Shown: positions 55,073 to 63,782, numbered from the stretch's first letter. The stretch: 64,000 nucleotides of DNA from Acetobacterium bakii (GCF_001263355.1 NZ_LGYO01000011.1:62001-126000); one strand, 5' to 3'. Notes: generated from the sequence alone by a model not told the origin. A program made the numbers and translations.

Positions 55073-55101
55073 TTGACAACCTTGGTATTTTAGATTACTA
55101 T
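55073..55101 (+). promoter_or_regulatory. sigma-A promoter of the flagellar operon
   Basis: TTGACA (55073-55078), 17-base spacer, TACTAT (55096-55101). The transcript would begin about seven bases later, just before the riboswitch. Confidence 0.75.
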
Positions 55102-55112
55102 GAAATCAGTTG

Positions 55113-55200
55113 AATAGATGGCATACTTACCGAAAAGTAAGGACGCAAAACTAGAGGGTCTAAATAATTTATTATATGACAGCCAGTTGCAAAGTATGGA
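55113..55200 (+). ncRNA. cyclic-di-GMP-I (GEMM-I) riboswitch
   Basis: Matches the class I c-di-GMP aptamer: ATGGCATACTTACC, a GAAA loop closed by CTTAC/GTAAG, the conserved GGACGCAAA, GGGTC, and ATGACAGCCAGTTGC. Stem P1 is CATACTT/AAGTATG. Established: GEMM-I aptamers bind c-di-GMP and control motility or c-di-GMP genes. It sits right after the promoter and ahead of a terminator. Confidence 0.92.
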
Positions 55201-55219
55201 CATTCCTGATATATTTGAT

Positions 55220-55242
55220 GCAACGCGACAGTCGTTGTTTTT
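55220..55242 (+). terminator. riboswitch expression-platform terminator
   Basis: CAACG/CGTTG hairpin (55221-55237) followed by TTTTTTT. The upstream TGCAAC (55219-55224) is complementary to GTTGCA at the 3' end of the aptamer (55187-55192), so mutually exclusive pairing is possible. Confidence 0.8.
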
Positions 55243-55519
55243 TTATTGCAAAAATTAAAAAAAATAAACCCGAATCATTTTGAATAACATAAAACGAAAA
55301 GAATTATCCGTGGTATTCAAAATTATTTACTTTAAAATAATATAGATGATACATTCAATCATCATTCCCTGGTATCTTCATTTTAAGCGGCTCAATTTAT
55401 ACCGAGTTAGGGTGATTGTTTATATAAATGATGGAGCAATTGAGTGATTGATGGGCTCCTGTTTTTTATTATCAGGAACACTGGCACTGCCAGAAAAATT
55501 AATGAAAGGAGGTGAAAAA
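55243..55519 (+). other. second leader segment with a hairpin ahead of fliK
   Basis: About 275 bases of AT-rich leader without a gene. A hairpin GGAGC/GCTCC (55433-55459, inner CAAT/ATTG) followed by TGTTTTTTATT looks like a second terminator 50 bases ahead of fliK. No known aptamer was recognised between the two. Confidence 0.55.
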
Positions 55520-56986
55520 ATGAACGCAGAGTTTCATGCAAAGATGAGTTCAGCGATAAACGGCATGACTGTAGCAGCCAAACCAAAAGGAAGTTCCGTG
55601 GCACTCAATGGCTTAAAAGACGAAGCCGACCGCTTTAAAGACATGCTGAATCGGTCAATAAAGGATCCGGGTCAACCGGCAAGAGATAAAGCAGCGTTAA
55701 CCGATCGGCCAATTAAAGAGCTTTCGCCGGATGAACAATTGGCAGTCCAGGAAAAAGAAGAGAAAACTGAAGACCCACTCATTGATGGGGAATTGACGGC
55801 ATTGTCCCCGGAAATGGAAAATCCGCCCACGGAGATAAACGAAAATGATTTAAAGAATTTGCTTCAAAGCAATGCAATGGGATTTGCGATGCTAAGGACA
55901 AATTCCGAGGTGAACAGCAGTTTCGATGAAAACGCGGAGGCCGCGCTTGAATCAGCTGGGATCAACCCGTTGGAAAACAAGCTGGCGGAAACAACAGAGA
56001 GTGCACCGCAGATGATTCAAAACCCAGACACCGCACAATCACAACAGATGGACAAAACCCCGGCAAGTATTCAGGGAAAAAGCTTTAATGAAATTTATTC
56101 AGAAGAAAACAATGCCAACCCGGAAAACTTTTTAGAACAAAAAAACGTGAAACCGGCAGATCCATCTTCAGCTGAGTTAAGCAACATGGAAGAGAGTGAT
56201 CAAATTGATCCGCGTGTTGGTTTAGAAATGGGTACATCTGAAAATATCAAAGGATCTGAGCACATAGAAAAAAGCTCGAAAATTAGACCCGATTTAATTG
56301 ATAGCAAAGAGATCCAAAACCAACTGGAATCGCCATCATCGACGATTCAGGTTGCTGAGCAGGCATCTTTTGGAAAAACAGATTCAGAACAAGAATCCAT
56401 AGGTATAGAAGACAGAAATGCGGTATCCTCAAAAGAAATACAGGGGATTCCTTTCGCTAATATGGTATCCGGGAAAGCCACAGAAATACAGCCCAATAAT
56501 CCGGTGGCATTGGCGGGACAGCTTGAACAGGCAATACTGAGCCAGCTTGATAAGAACAAACCCGTAAAATTTATGATGAGCCTGGAGCCCGGGAATCTGG
56601 GTAAAATAGACATCGAATTGAAGTTTGACCAGGGAAAATTAACCATCGATATTACGGCGCTTAGTAAAGAAACCCAAAATTTATTGTCCACCCAGGTTGA
56701 TAAATTGATCAAAGGCCTTGCCCTGCAGAATGTTCAAGTGGAAAATGTTCAGTTAAACAGCCAGAGCCAGGAGCGCATGAATACCGACCCAAAAACCTTG
56801 ATGATGAATATGGGAATGGATTTTACCCAGGGTCAGAAACAGGAACTTTTGAAGGAAAACATAATGAATCAAAACAACCGGGCCCAAAATGGAAGCCTGG
56901 AAAATACCGGCGACTTAGTCGGGGATAACCTGGAAGCGGCACCGATCACGATAGACAGAAGCCGCAGAATAAATTATTTAGTATAA
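55520..56986 (+). CDS. fliK: flagellar hook-length control protein FliK
   Basis: A 488-residue protein that measures hook length and switches the export gate. The long middle part is low-complexity, rich in Gln, Ser, Glu and Pro, as usual for FliK. The C-terminal Flg_hook domain (about residues 355-430) has MSLEPGNLGKIDIELKF. Start 55520 has a strong AAAGGAGGTG; the upstream in-frame ATG at 55448 lies in the leader hairpin. First gene of the flagellar run. Confidence 0.9.
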   Translation: MNAEFHAKMSSAINGMTVAAKPKGSSVALNGLKDEADRFKDMLNRSIKDPGQPARDKAALTDRPIKELSPDEQLAVQEKEEKTEDPLIDGELTALSPEMENPPTEINENDLKNLLQSNAMGFAMLRTNSEVNSSFDENAEAALESAGINPLENKLAETTESAPQMIQNPDTAQSQQMDKTPASIQGKSFNEIYSEENNANPENFLEQKNVKPADPSSAELSNMEESDQIDPRVGLEMGTSENIKGSEHIEKSSKIRPDLIDSKEIQNQLESPSSTIQVAEQASFGKTDSEQESIGIEDRNAVSSKEIQGIPFANMVSGKATEIQPNNPVALAGQLEQAILSQLDKNKPVKFMMSLEPGNLGKIDIELKFDQGKLTIDITALSKETQNLLSTQVDKLIKGLALQNVQVENVQLNSQSQERMNTDPKTLMMNMGMDFTQGQKQELLKENIMNQNNRAQNGSLENTGDLVGDNLEAAPITIDRSRRINYLV

Positions 56987-56999
56987 GAAAGGAAAGACA

Positions 57000-57416
57000 A
57001 TGGCAATCGATGGAATTAACAGTTTAACCAGCACGGCAGCAACCAGCACTGCAAAAACCGCAAGTAACGGGGACTTATCCACAGATGATTTCTTTAAATT
57101 AATGGTAGCCCAGCTGCAAAACCAGGACATGAACAATCCCGTTGACAACACCGAATTCATTTCCCAGATGGCACAATTTTCTATGGTACAGGCACTGTCG
57201 GATTTAAGCGATGTTACAAAAACTACCTATGGCGTGAGTTTAATGGGAAAAGAAGTAACCCTTGCTCAGACAAACGATGATGGAACCATGGATATAATCA
57301 CCGGGACTGTTGACGGAATTAATCTGTATAACGGCGACACGCAACTCGTGGTGAAGGGAACAACCTATCCCCTGAGCAGCGTCATGGAAGTGGGTACTGA
57401 AAAAACAACTAAGTAG
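57000..57416 (+). CDS. flgD: flagellar hook capping protein FlgD
   Basis: A 138-residue, short FlgD that keeps the conserved N-terminal region LSTDDFFKLMVAQLQNQDMN and TEFISQMAQFSMVQAL. It guides hook subunit assembly. The C-terminal Ig-like domains of longer FlgD proteins are absent, as in many Firmicutes. GAAAGGA precedes the start, 13 bases after fliK. Confidence 0.93.
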   Translation: MAIDGINSLTSTAATSTAKTASNGDLSTDDFFKLMVAQLQNQDMNNPVDNTEFISQMAQFSMVQALSDLSDVTKTTYGVSLMGKEVTLAQTNDDGTMDIITGTVDGINLYNGDTQLVVKGTTYPLSSVMEVGTEKTTK

Positions 57417-57453
57417 GGGAAGCTTAAGGATTTATAAAATAAGAGGTGAAATA

Positions 57454-57861
57454 ATGGCAAACCCGATTAATCGGAATTATTACCAGTTAAATGATGCGAT
57501 TATCAGACAAACGGAAAGAATTAACAAAACAACCCAGGAACAAAAGACCAGCGTGGCAAAAACAGAGAATGGAAGCTTTCAGGAGATCTTTAATCAAGAA
57601 TTAAAGAACACTGTTACCTTTTCAAAGCATGCCAATGTTAGAAAAGAACAGCGAAACATTGAGGTCACCCAGAATGATTTGGAAAAATTAGGGAACGCCT
57701 GTGATAAGGCCCAGGAAAAAGGAATTGATAACGCACTGATTATGATGGATGATTCAGCCTTTATTGTAAATGCAGCGAGTAAACATGTGATTACGGTAAT
57801 GGATAAAAACGAAATGAAAAATAAACTATTCAATGATATTGATGGTGCCGTATTTTTATAG
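57454..57861 (+). CDS. flagellar operon protein (TIGR02530 type)
   Basis: A 135-residue cytoplasmic protein that lies between flgD and flgE in clostridia and bacilli. The recognisable core is FSKHANVRKEQRNIEVTQND, then DSAFIVNAASKHVITVMD. The role is unknown, presumably in hook assembly. AGAGGTG precedes the start. Confidence 0.85.
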   Translation: MANPINRNYYQLNDAIIRQTERINKTTQEQKTSVAKTENGSFQEIFNQELKNTVTFSKHANVRKEQRNIEVTQNDLEKLGNACDKAQEKGIDNALIMMDDSAFIVNAASKHVITVMDKNEMKNKLFNDIDGAVFL

Positions 57862-57938
57862 TTGGACCTCGATGAGGAAACTATTAGAGCTTTGAATGAA
57901 AGATAAGCTCTTACGAACGGTACAGAAAGGATAAAAAA

Positions 57939-59420
57939 ATGATCATAGCAATGTATTCGGGGGTTGCCGGAATGTCAGCCCATCAAACTAAATTAAATGT
58001 AATCGGTAATAATATTGCCAACGTGAACACCAATGGATTTAAATCCAGCAGAATGACCTTCAGTGATGTTTTTTACCAAAATCTTCAAAATGCATCCGCA
58101 CCAACTGCCAATTCAGGTGGCGTGAATTCCAATCAGCTGGGTTATGGCTCCAAGGTTGGTTCCATTGATGTGGTGAACACCATTGCCGGTGGCGCTGATA
58201 CCGGACGTGCGTTAGATGTTTACATCAACGGCGAAGGTTACCTTCCGGTAAAAGGAAATGACGGCACCGTAAAATATACCCGGGTGGGAAATTTGAAATT
58301 TGACACCCAGGGAAATTTAACCGATGCCAACGGAAACATGGTTTTGGGAATTCCGATTGATGCAACAGGCATTGCCCAGTTAAGCGAAGACGGAACAACC
58401 AACGCTCAAAATCTGACAGCAATAAATGTTCCACCGGCGGATCTTGAAAAATACACCGGCATTGCCATAGGTATTAATGGGGAAATAACCGGAATCAAAG
58501 AAGGTGACCCTGTTTTCACCGGCGCCGCCGGAACCGGATGGTTTAAATCGGTTGAAATTGATCCTGGATCTTTTTATAATGGTTCGGTTACAATGACGAA
58601 GAATCCCACATTAAAATTTACTGCTGCAACTGTGCCAATCGCAGGAATTACGGTTGCTGACGCAGCATTACCACAAACTGCTAATCTGAAAGGTCCGTTA
58701 ACTCTGACCAAAACAATTGATGCTACAACATCAGCCATTACGTATACATTGTCAGGAACAGATACAAGCGAAGCTGTTGTTGGACCTATTACAGGGACAC
58801 TGGGATCAGGAACCGTAACATTTAAAGTCCCTAATACAGCTACTCCTTCTGAAATGGTCGATTTTACAGTTAGTGTTGACGCTACATTGGCACCGGGAGC
58901 TAGCACAATTGGAACCGTTGAGATAAGTCCACAGACTTACACGGTTTCAGTATACAATGAAGGTGGTGTATTGCAAAAAATTGATATCACACAAGCACAG
59001 GTTGATGATTGGGATGAGGGAGAAAACTTTACCATTGGCGATATGACCTTTACAATTGCCGATAAAACAAAGTTCTTGCCCACCAGTGAAGGTACCACCA
59101 TTGGAAAAGTCGGCCCAGGCAATGGTACTCCAGTCACTCTCGCCTATCTCGCCGTAGCAAAATTCGCCAATGCTGATGGTTTGAACCAGGATGGCGACGG
59201 TTATACCCTACAATCTGCCAATTCAGGGGAAGCAACCATAGCAATGGCCGGAACCAAAGGAACCGGAAACCTGCGCACCTCCGCCCTGGAAATGTCCAAC
59301 GTCGATCTTGCCCGGGAGTTTACGGATATGATCATTGCCCAAAGAGGGTTTCAGGCGAATACTCGCATGATCACCGTGTCGGATTCCATTCTTGAAGAGT
59401 TGATAAACCTAAAACGATAG
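57939..59420 (+). CDS. flgE: flagellar hook protein FlgE
   Basis: A 493-residue hook subunit. The N-terminal D0 helix region has SGVAGMSAHQTKLNVIGNNI and NVNTNGFKSSR; the C-terminal flagellar rod-hook motif is SNVDLAREFTDMIIAQRGFQ. The middle domain (about residues 200-335) is Thr/Ala/Val-rich and looks like an added variable surface domain. AGAAAGG precedes the start. A terminator follows. Confidence 0.95.
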   Translation: MIIAMYSGVAGMSAHQTKLNVIGNNIANVNTNGFKSSRMTFSDVFYQNLQNASAPTANSGGVNSNQLGYGSKVGSIDVVNTIAGGADTGRALDVYINGEGYLPVKGNDGTVKYTRVGNLKFDTQGNLTDANGNMVLGIPIDATGIAQLSEDGTTNAQNLTAINVPPADLEKYTGIAIGINGEITGIKEGDPVFTGAAGTGWFKSVEIDPGSFYNGSVTMTKNPTLKFTAATVPIAGITVADAALPQTANLKGPLTLTKTIDATTSAITYTLSGTDTSEAVVGPITGTLGSGTVTFKVPNTATPSEMVDFTVSVDATLAPGASTIGTVEISPQTYTVSVYNEGGVLQKIDITQAQVDDWDEGENFTIGDMTFTIADKTKFLPTSEGTTIGKVGPGNGTPVTLAYLAVAKFANADGLNQDGDGYTLQSANSGEATIAMAGTKGTGNLRTSALEMSNVDLAREFTDMIIAQRGFQANTRMITVSDSILEELINLKR

Positions 59421-59456
59421 GCTAAATTGAACAAGAATAAAATAATTCAACAGTGC

Positions 59457-59499
59457 TTTTCCTGGAGGATAAGGTTATTCTCCAGGAAAAAATTTTTTT
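59457..59499 (+). terminator. intra-operon terminator after flgE
   Basis: Stem TTTTCCTGGAG (59457-59467) with CTCCAGGAAAA (59480-59490) followed by AATTTTTTT. It lies inside the flagellar run, between flgE and flbD, so read-through must supply the motor genes unless another promoter exists. Confidence 0.85.
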
Positions 59500-59520
59500 A
59501 TTTGAACTGGAGGCAACTAA

Positions 59521-59715
59521 ATGATAGAATTAACAAAGCTGAATAGAAGAAATGATGAAAAATTTATTTTGAATTGTGAGTTGATTGAAACAATTGAAGA
59601 AAAACCCGACACCACCATAAAGCTTCTTAATGGTAAATACTATGTGGTCGGAGAAAGCTCAGGAGAAGTTCTGTCAAAGATTATTGCCTTTAAAAGAAAG
59701 ATTTTCACAAGATAA
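59521..59715 (+). CDS. flbD: flagellar protein FlbD
   Basis: A 64-residue FlbD-family protein (MIELTKLNRRNDEKFILNCE, then LIETIEEKPDTTIKLLNGKY). In Firmicutes the gene lies between flgE and motA/fliL, with unclear function. GGAGGC precedes the start. Confidence 0.9.
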   Translation: MIELTKLNRRNDEKFILNCELIETIEEKPDTTIKLLNGKYYVVGESSGEVLSKIIAFKRKIFTR

Positions 59716-59742
59716 AGACTACATTGAAAGGAGAATGAGCTT

Positions 59743-60621
59743 TTGGAAATTACCACAATATTAGGGTATGTTCTGGTTGTATTTACCATTATTTTTGGGA
59801 TGACATTTGGTGCGACTGGATTTGACTTTGGGGCCATCGGAAATTTTATTAATATACCCAGTGTTTTTATCACCATAGGGGGAACATTTTTTGTTTTACT
59901 GGCTTCATTCCCTTTCAAGACCTTTAAAAACATACCAAAGCACCTTAAGATGGTCATTCAGAAAGATAAAAAAGATCCCTATGAATATGTGGAAATATTA
60001 ACTGAATTATCCAAGGAAGCCAGACGAAAGGGACTGCTGGCTCTGGAAGATAAGGCCAACGAATTTGAAGACCAATTTTTAAAGGAAAGTGTTCTGCTGA
60101 TTGTGGATGCTATTGAACCGGATAAATTAAGGGACTGGTTTGATCAAAAACTTTCCTATATTGAAATGCGCAACGAGGAAGACCGTAAGTTTTACGATAT
60201 GGGCGCCACCCTTGGGCCGGCCTTTGGTATGATCGGAACCTTGATTGGTCTCGTTAATATGCTGGCAAATATGAGCCTGGATGGTGGGGCAAGCACTCTG
60301 GGTGCCGATATGTCCGTTGCCTTGATTACCACCCTGTATGGTTCGATCCTGGCAAATTGTATATTTATGCCAATATCTACTAAACTCCAGATCATCCAGG
60401 AACGAGAAGTTCTGTTTAAAGAACTGATTATTGAAGGCGTTATTTGCATAAAAGAAGGGGAAAACCCCAAATACATCAAAGAGAAACTGCTTAATTTTCT
60501 GAATGAAAATGAAATTGCCAAAGCCATGGGAGCAGAAGGCGCAGACGGAAAAGAAGGTAAAAAAGCAAAAGGCAAGGCCAAAACAAAGGTTAAAGCCAAG
60601 GTTAAAGAAGGCAATGCATAA
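59743..60621 (+). CDS. motA: flagellar motor stator protein MotA
   Basis: A 292-residue, four-helix membrane stator subunit. Motor-facing loop residues (KEARRKGLLALE...) and the last two helices (LGPAFGMIGTLIGLVNML, ALITTLYGSILANCIFMPI) are typical. The start is TTG with AAAGGAG before it. The C-terminal tail (about 265-290) is an unusual Lys/Ala/Gly stretch KKAKGKAKTKVKAKVKEG, longer and more basic than usual for MotA. Operon with motB. Confidence 0.94.
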   Translation: MEITTILGYVLVVFTIIFGMTFGATGFDFGAIGNFINIPSVFITIGGTFFVLLASFPFKTFKNIPKHLKMVIQKDKKDPYEYVEILTELSKEARRKGLLALEDKANEFEDQFLKESVLLIVDAIEPDKLRDWFDQKLSYIEMRNEEDRKFYDMGATLGPAFGMIGTLIGLVNMLANMSLDGGASTLGADMSVALITTLYGSILANCIFMPISTKLQIIQEREVLFKELIIEGVICIKEGENPKYIKEKLLNFLNENEIAKAMGAEGADGKEGKKAKGKAKTKVKAKVKEGNA

Positions 60622-60650
60622 GAAACAAAAAAGACAAAGGGATGATTATT

Positions 60651-61421
60651 ATGGCAAGACGTCAAAGAAAAAAGAGTACAATCAATAAAGATGCCTGGTT
60701 GAACACCTATGCGGATATGATCACCCTGGTGCTTGTTTTCTTTATTCTTTTATATTCCATGTCAACCATCGATGCTAAAAAATATGAAATGTTGGTGGAA
60801 ACCTTCAATCCTTCAGCCATTGAAAAACCGGCAGGGGAGGCAAGTACAGCAACCGAGACTCCCGATGCGGCCACAGCTCCGAAAGAGGATATTGCCATTG
60901 AAGAAATTGTGGATCTTGATGACTTATACCAGTACCTCAGTGAATATACCAAGAAAAACGGTCTGGAAGACTCGGTCCAGGTCGTTAAAGGTGAAGATAC
61001 CGTCTTCATAAAATTCATGTCCGATATTTTTTTTGAACCTGATAAGGCGCAGATTAAACCGGGCGGGGTGGCCATCCTTGCCAATATCGGAGGGGCTTTG
61101 GCGGCGGCTGAACCGGCCATAAAGGCCATCAGAATTGATGGACATACCGCCCAGGCGGATTCCCCGGTGAATGATCGCGACCTGTCCACCGATCGCTCCA
61201 ATGAGGTGTTGAAATTTTTTGATGATGGGTATATTGTTGATTCTTCCAAATTGCTGGCGGTGGGTTATGGGATGTTCAGACCCATTGCACCCAATGATAC
61301 CGAGGAAAACCGCGCCAAAAACAGACGGGTTGAAATTCTGATTTCCAAGGACGATACCATCCAGGATGAGTTGGATAAAATATATGAGCAGCAAAAGGCA
61401 CAAACTGAAGTGCAGAATTAA
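60651..61421 (+). CDS. motB: flagellar motor stator protein MotB
   Basis: A 256-residue stator subunit. One N-terminal helix carries the proton/ion-binding Asp in WLNTYADMITLVLVFFILLY, and a C-terminal OmpA-like peptidoglycan-binding domain has IRIDGHTAQ, DRDLSTDRSNEVLKFF and NRRVEI. Start 60651 is favoured by spacing from AAAGGG; an ATG at 60642 is adjacent to that site. Followed by palindromic element F. Confidence 0.93.
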   Translation: MARRQRKKSTINKDAWLNTYADMITLVLVFFILLYSMSTIDAKKYEMLVETFNPSAIEKPAGEASTATETPDAATAPKEDIAIEEIVDLDDLYQYLSEYTKKNGLEDSVQVVKGEDTVFIKFMSDIFFEPDKAQIKPGGVAILANIGGALAAAEPAIKAIRIDGHTAQADSPVNDRDLSTDRSNEVLKFFDDGYIVDSSKLLAVGYGMFRPIAPNDTEENRAKNRRVEILISKDDTIQDELDKIYEQQKAQTEVQN

Positions 61422-61487
61422 GAGCACAACATTAGGTAATTGAAGAATTCGAAAGAATTGAACAATGGTTGCTTTGATGTCAGTTTT

Positions 61488-61560
61488 CACAAACAATTTT
61501 GTAACGTGTAGGCGAACAGTCGACAGACTGTACGCCGTGCAGTGTAAAAATTGTTTCGTG
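61488..61560. repeat. palindromic element, copy F (diverged, within the flagellar run)
   Basis: Shortest and most diverged copy. The outer stem CACAAACAATTTT pairs with AAAATTGTTTCGTG, and the inner hairpin GGCGAACAGTC/GACTGTACGCC keeps the family core with the same A-A mismatch, followed by TGCAG. It lies between motB and fliM, so it is probably transcribed. Confidence 0.8.
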
Positions 61561-61628
61561 TAAGCTGGCAGCGAAGCTCACGGTAGTTTCGCAATTACTT
61601 AGCACAACACTAAATAGGAGAAATGATA

Positions 61629-62642
61629 ATGGCGGAAATTCTTTCACAAAGTCAAATTGATAGTCTTTTAAGCAGCTTAACCAGTGGCAAAGATGAAGTT
61701 GAACATCAGGATATCAGTACCGAAAAAAAAGTTAAAGACTATGACTTTAGAAGACCTAAGTTATTTACCAGAGAACAGCTGAAGCTTCTGTTCAGTATTT
61801 ATGAAAACTACGCTAAATTATTATCCTCTCACACCACCGGAATTCTCCAAAGCCACAGCTTAATTGAAATTGTTGAAATTGAAGAGCAACAGTATTATGA
61901 ATTCAATAATGCGCTGCCGGATTCGGTGCTCATGGGCCTGATTAATTTTGAAATAAAAGACAGTGAAAATGAAGAAGATTTGGTCATTATGGATATGTCA
62001 AAGGATATTGGATTTTGCAGTATTGAAAGGCTGTTAGGGGGGGTGGGAAAGCCCCTTAAAGATGACCGGGAATATACGGAAATAGAAATTGGCATCCTCG
62101 AATACTTCTTAAGAGGCATGGTTAACCTCATGAAAAATGTCTGGTTTGATTACCTGGAAACAGCCCCTCATTTAATGAAAATTGAAACAAACTCAAGAAT
62201 TTTACAGGGCATCAGCGCGGATGAAAATGTCGTTATCATTGTTATGAATATTACGGTCAATGAAACCCAGGGAAAAATTAATATTTGTATACCGGCGACG
62301 ACGTTGGACATGTTGTTTAAAAAAAGGATTTCTCAAACTAAAAAAAATGTCAAAAGAGGAGATCAGGAAGCAGAAGAGAAAAGAAGAAAAAATATTATTG
62401 ATGAAATTAGGAAAACAGAGCTGGAAATCACCGGTGTTTTAGGGGAAGTGGAAGTATTATCCCAGGATATCTTTGATTTGGAAATCGGAGACATTATCAA
62501 GCTGAATAAACCCAAGAATGCAATGGTTGATATTGTTGTGAATGACGAAGTTTGGTTTCGGGGCGAGATGGGTGCCTATAAGAATAAAAGAGCCATCGTA
62601 ATAAAAGAATTTAATGAGACGGGAAGTGAGCCAAACAGATGA
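61629..62642 (+). CDS. fliM: flagellar motor switch protein FliM
   Basis: A 337-residue C-ring protein. The N-terminal CheY-P-binding peptide is ILSQSQIDSLLSSL, the middle is the CheC-like domain, and the C-terminal SpoA domain (about 245-330) has LEIGDIIKLNKP. Start 61629 is favoured by AGGAG at eight bases rather than the ATG at 61623. It overlaps the next gene by four bases (ATGA). Confidence 0.94.
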   Translation: MAEILSQSQIDSLLSSLTSGKDEVEHQDISTEKKVKDYDFRRPKLFTREQLKLLFSIYENYAKLLSSHTTGILQSHSLIEIVEIEEQQYYEFNNALPDSVLMGLINFEIKDSENEEDLVIMDMSKDIGFCSIERLLGGVGKPLKDDREYTEIEIGILEYFLRGMVNLMKNVWFDYLETAPHLMKIETNSRILQGISADENVVIIVMNITVNETQGKINICIPATTLDMLFKKRISQTKKNVKRGDQEAEEKRRKNIIDEIRKTELEITGVLGEVEVLSQDIFDLEIGDIIKLNKPKNAMVDIVVNDEVWFRGEMGAYKNKRAIVIKEFNETGSEPNR

Positions 62643-63754
62643 CCAGTAATGAAAATAACATAAACAAATTGACAGATATGGAAATTGACGTTATCGGGGA
62701 AGTAATGAATATCAGTATGGGAACAGCGGCCACGGCCATGTCAACCATACTGAGCACCAAGGTAAGTATTACAACTCCAAGAATTGAGACTATTCTTGTG
62801 AATGATTTCGAATTTTCTCAATTTGAGCCGGTCATTGGTGTATTAATCAATTACATTGAGGGCATTGACGGATCAAATGTCCTACTGCTAAAAGAAGAGG
62901 ACATGAAAAAGATTCTTTCCCAGCTATTCGGCATGGACACCACCGACACCGTGGAATTTGATGAAATAAGCAGAAGTGCCATTGGCGAAATCATGAATCA
63001 GATGATGGGTGCCGCAGCCGGAGCCCTGGCATCTTTTTTGGGAAGAATTGTCAATATCTCACCTCCTGAAATTCTCGACACCACCAATAAAAAAAGCATC
63101 CGCGAGCTGTTTTCATTAAAAGGTGAGAGCCTGGTAAGCATTAAATTCAATTTAAGTATTGATGGTTTGGTGGAAAGTGAATTTATCAGTGCCATGGATC
63201 CCATCTTAGCCAGGGAAATTGTTAAAATGTCCATGGCGGTTATGGGCATTGATGGTGGCGAAGAGGAAGAATCTGAGCCAGAAGAGGAAGCATACGTACC
63301 ACCTCAGATTCAGGAAAAACCGGAACCTAAGCAAGCGCCTTCATCCCAATCTGTTGTGAAACCCAGACCGAGTTCAGCGCAGGCAGAACCCGAGCGGATG
63401 GTTGCCAAGAAAAAACAGGTACAGGTTTCGTCCTATAACTATAAACAACTTGATGATGAAGACGCCACTGTGGAAATGGTGAAAAGCAATAATCTGGACT
63501 TAATTATGTCAGTCCCCATTCAGATCACGGTTGAACTGGGTAAAACCCAAAAGAAAATAAAAGATATTGCGGATTTAACCCCTGGAAATATTATCGAACT
63601 GGACCGACAGGCAGGGGATCAGGTTGATGTTATCGCTAATGGACGGCTTATTGCCAGAGGTGATGTGGTGGTGGTTGATGACAATTACAGTGTGAAAATC
63701 ACTGAAATTATAAAAGTTAAACAGGATGACAGTCGTAAAAATAAAAATAATTGA
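62639..63754 (+). CDS. fliY: flagellar motor switch phosphatase FliY (FliN-type)
   Basis: A 371-residue protein with a CheC-like phosphatase region (EIDVIGEVMNISMGTAATAM and EISRSAIGEIMNQMMGAAA, each with the Glu-x3-Asn pair), a Glu/Pro-rich linker (about 205-270) and a C-terminal FliN/SpoA domain (IPVQITVELGKT-like). It dephosphorylates CheY-P and forms part of the C-ring. Translationally coupled to fliM. Confidence 0.93.
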   Translation: MTSNENNINKLTDMEIDVIGEVMNISMGTAATAMSTILSTKVSITTPRIETILVNDFEFSQFEPVIGVLINYIEGIDGSNVLLLKEEDMKKILSQLFGMDTTDTVEFDEISRSAIGEIMNQMMGAAAGALASFLGRIVNISPPEILDTTNKKSIRELFSLKGESLVSIKFNLSIDGLVESEFISAMDPILAREIVKMSMAVMGIDGGEEEESEPEEEAYVPPQIQEKPEPKQAPSSQSVVKPRPSSAQAEPERMVAKKKQVQVSSYNYKQLDDEDATVEMVKSNNLDLIMSVPIQITVELGKTQKKIKDIADLTPGNIIELDRQAGDQVDVIANGRLIARGDVVVVDDNYSVKITEIIKVKQDDSRKNKNN

Positions 63755-63782
63755 CATTATTGAAAAGAGAGAGGGTTTAAAA

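Noticed and set aside
16820-61560. Palindromic elements as integron attC sites or a CRISPR array
   Set aside because: Copies are dispersed, lack the GTTRRRY/RYYYAAC ends and gene-cassette layout, and have no regular repeat-spacer pattern or cas genes.
16820-61560. Palindromic elements as intact insertion sequences
   Set aside because: Each copy is only about 75-125 bases with no transposase reading frame; at most they could be non-autonomous elements.
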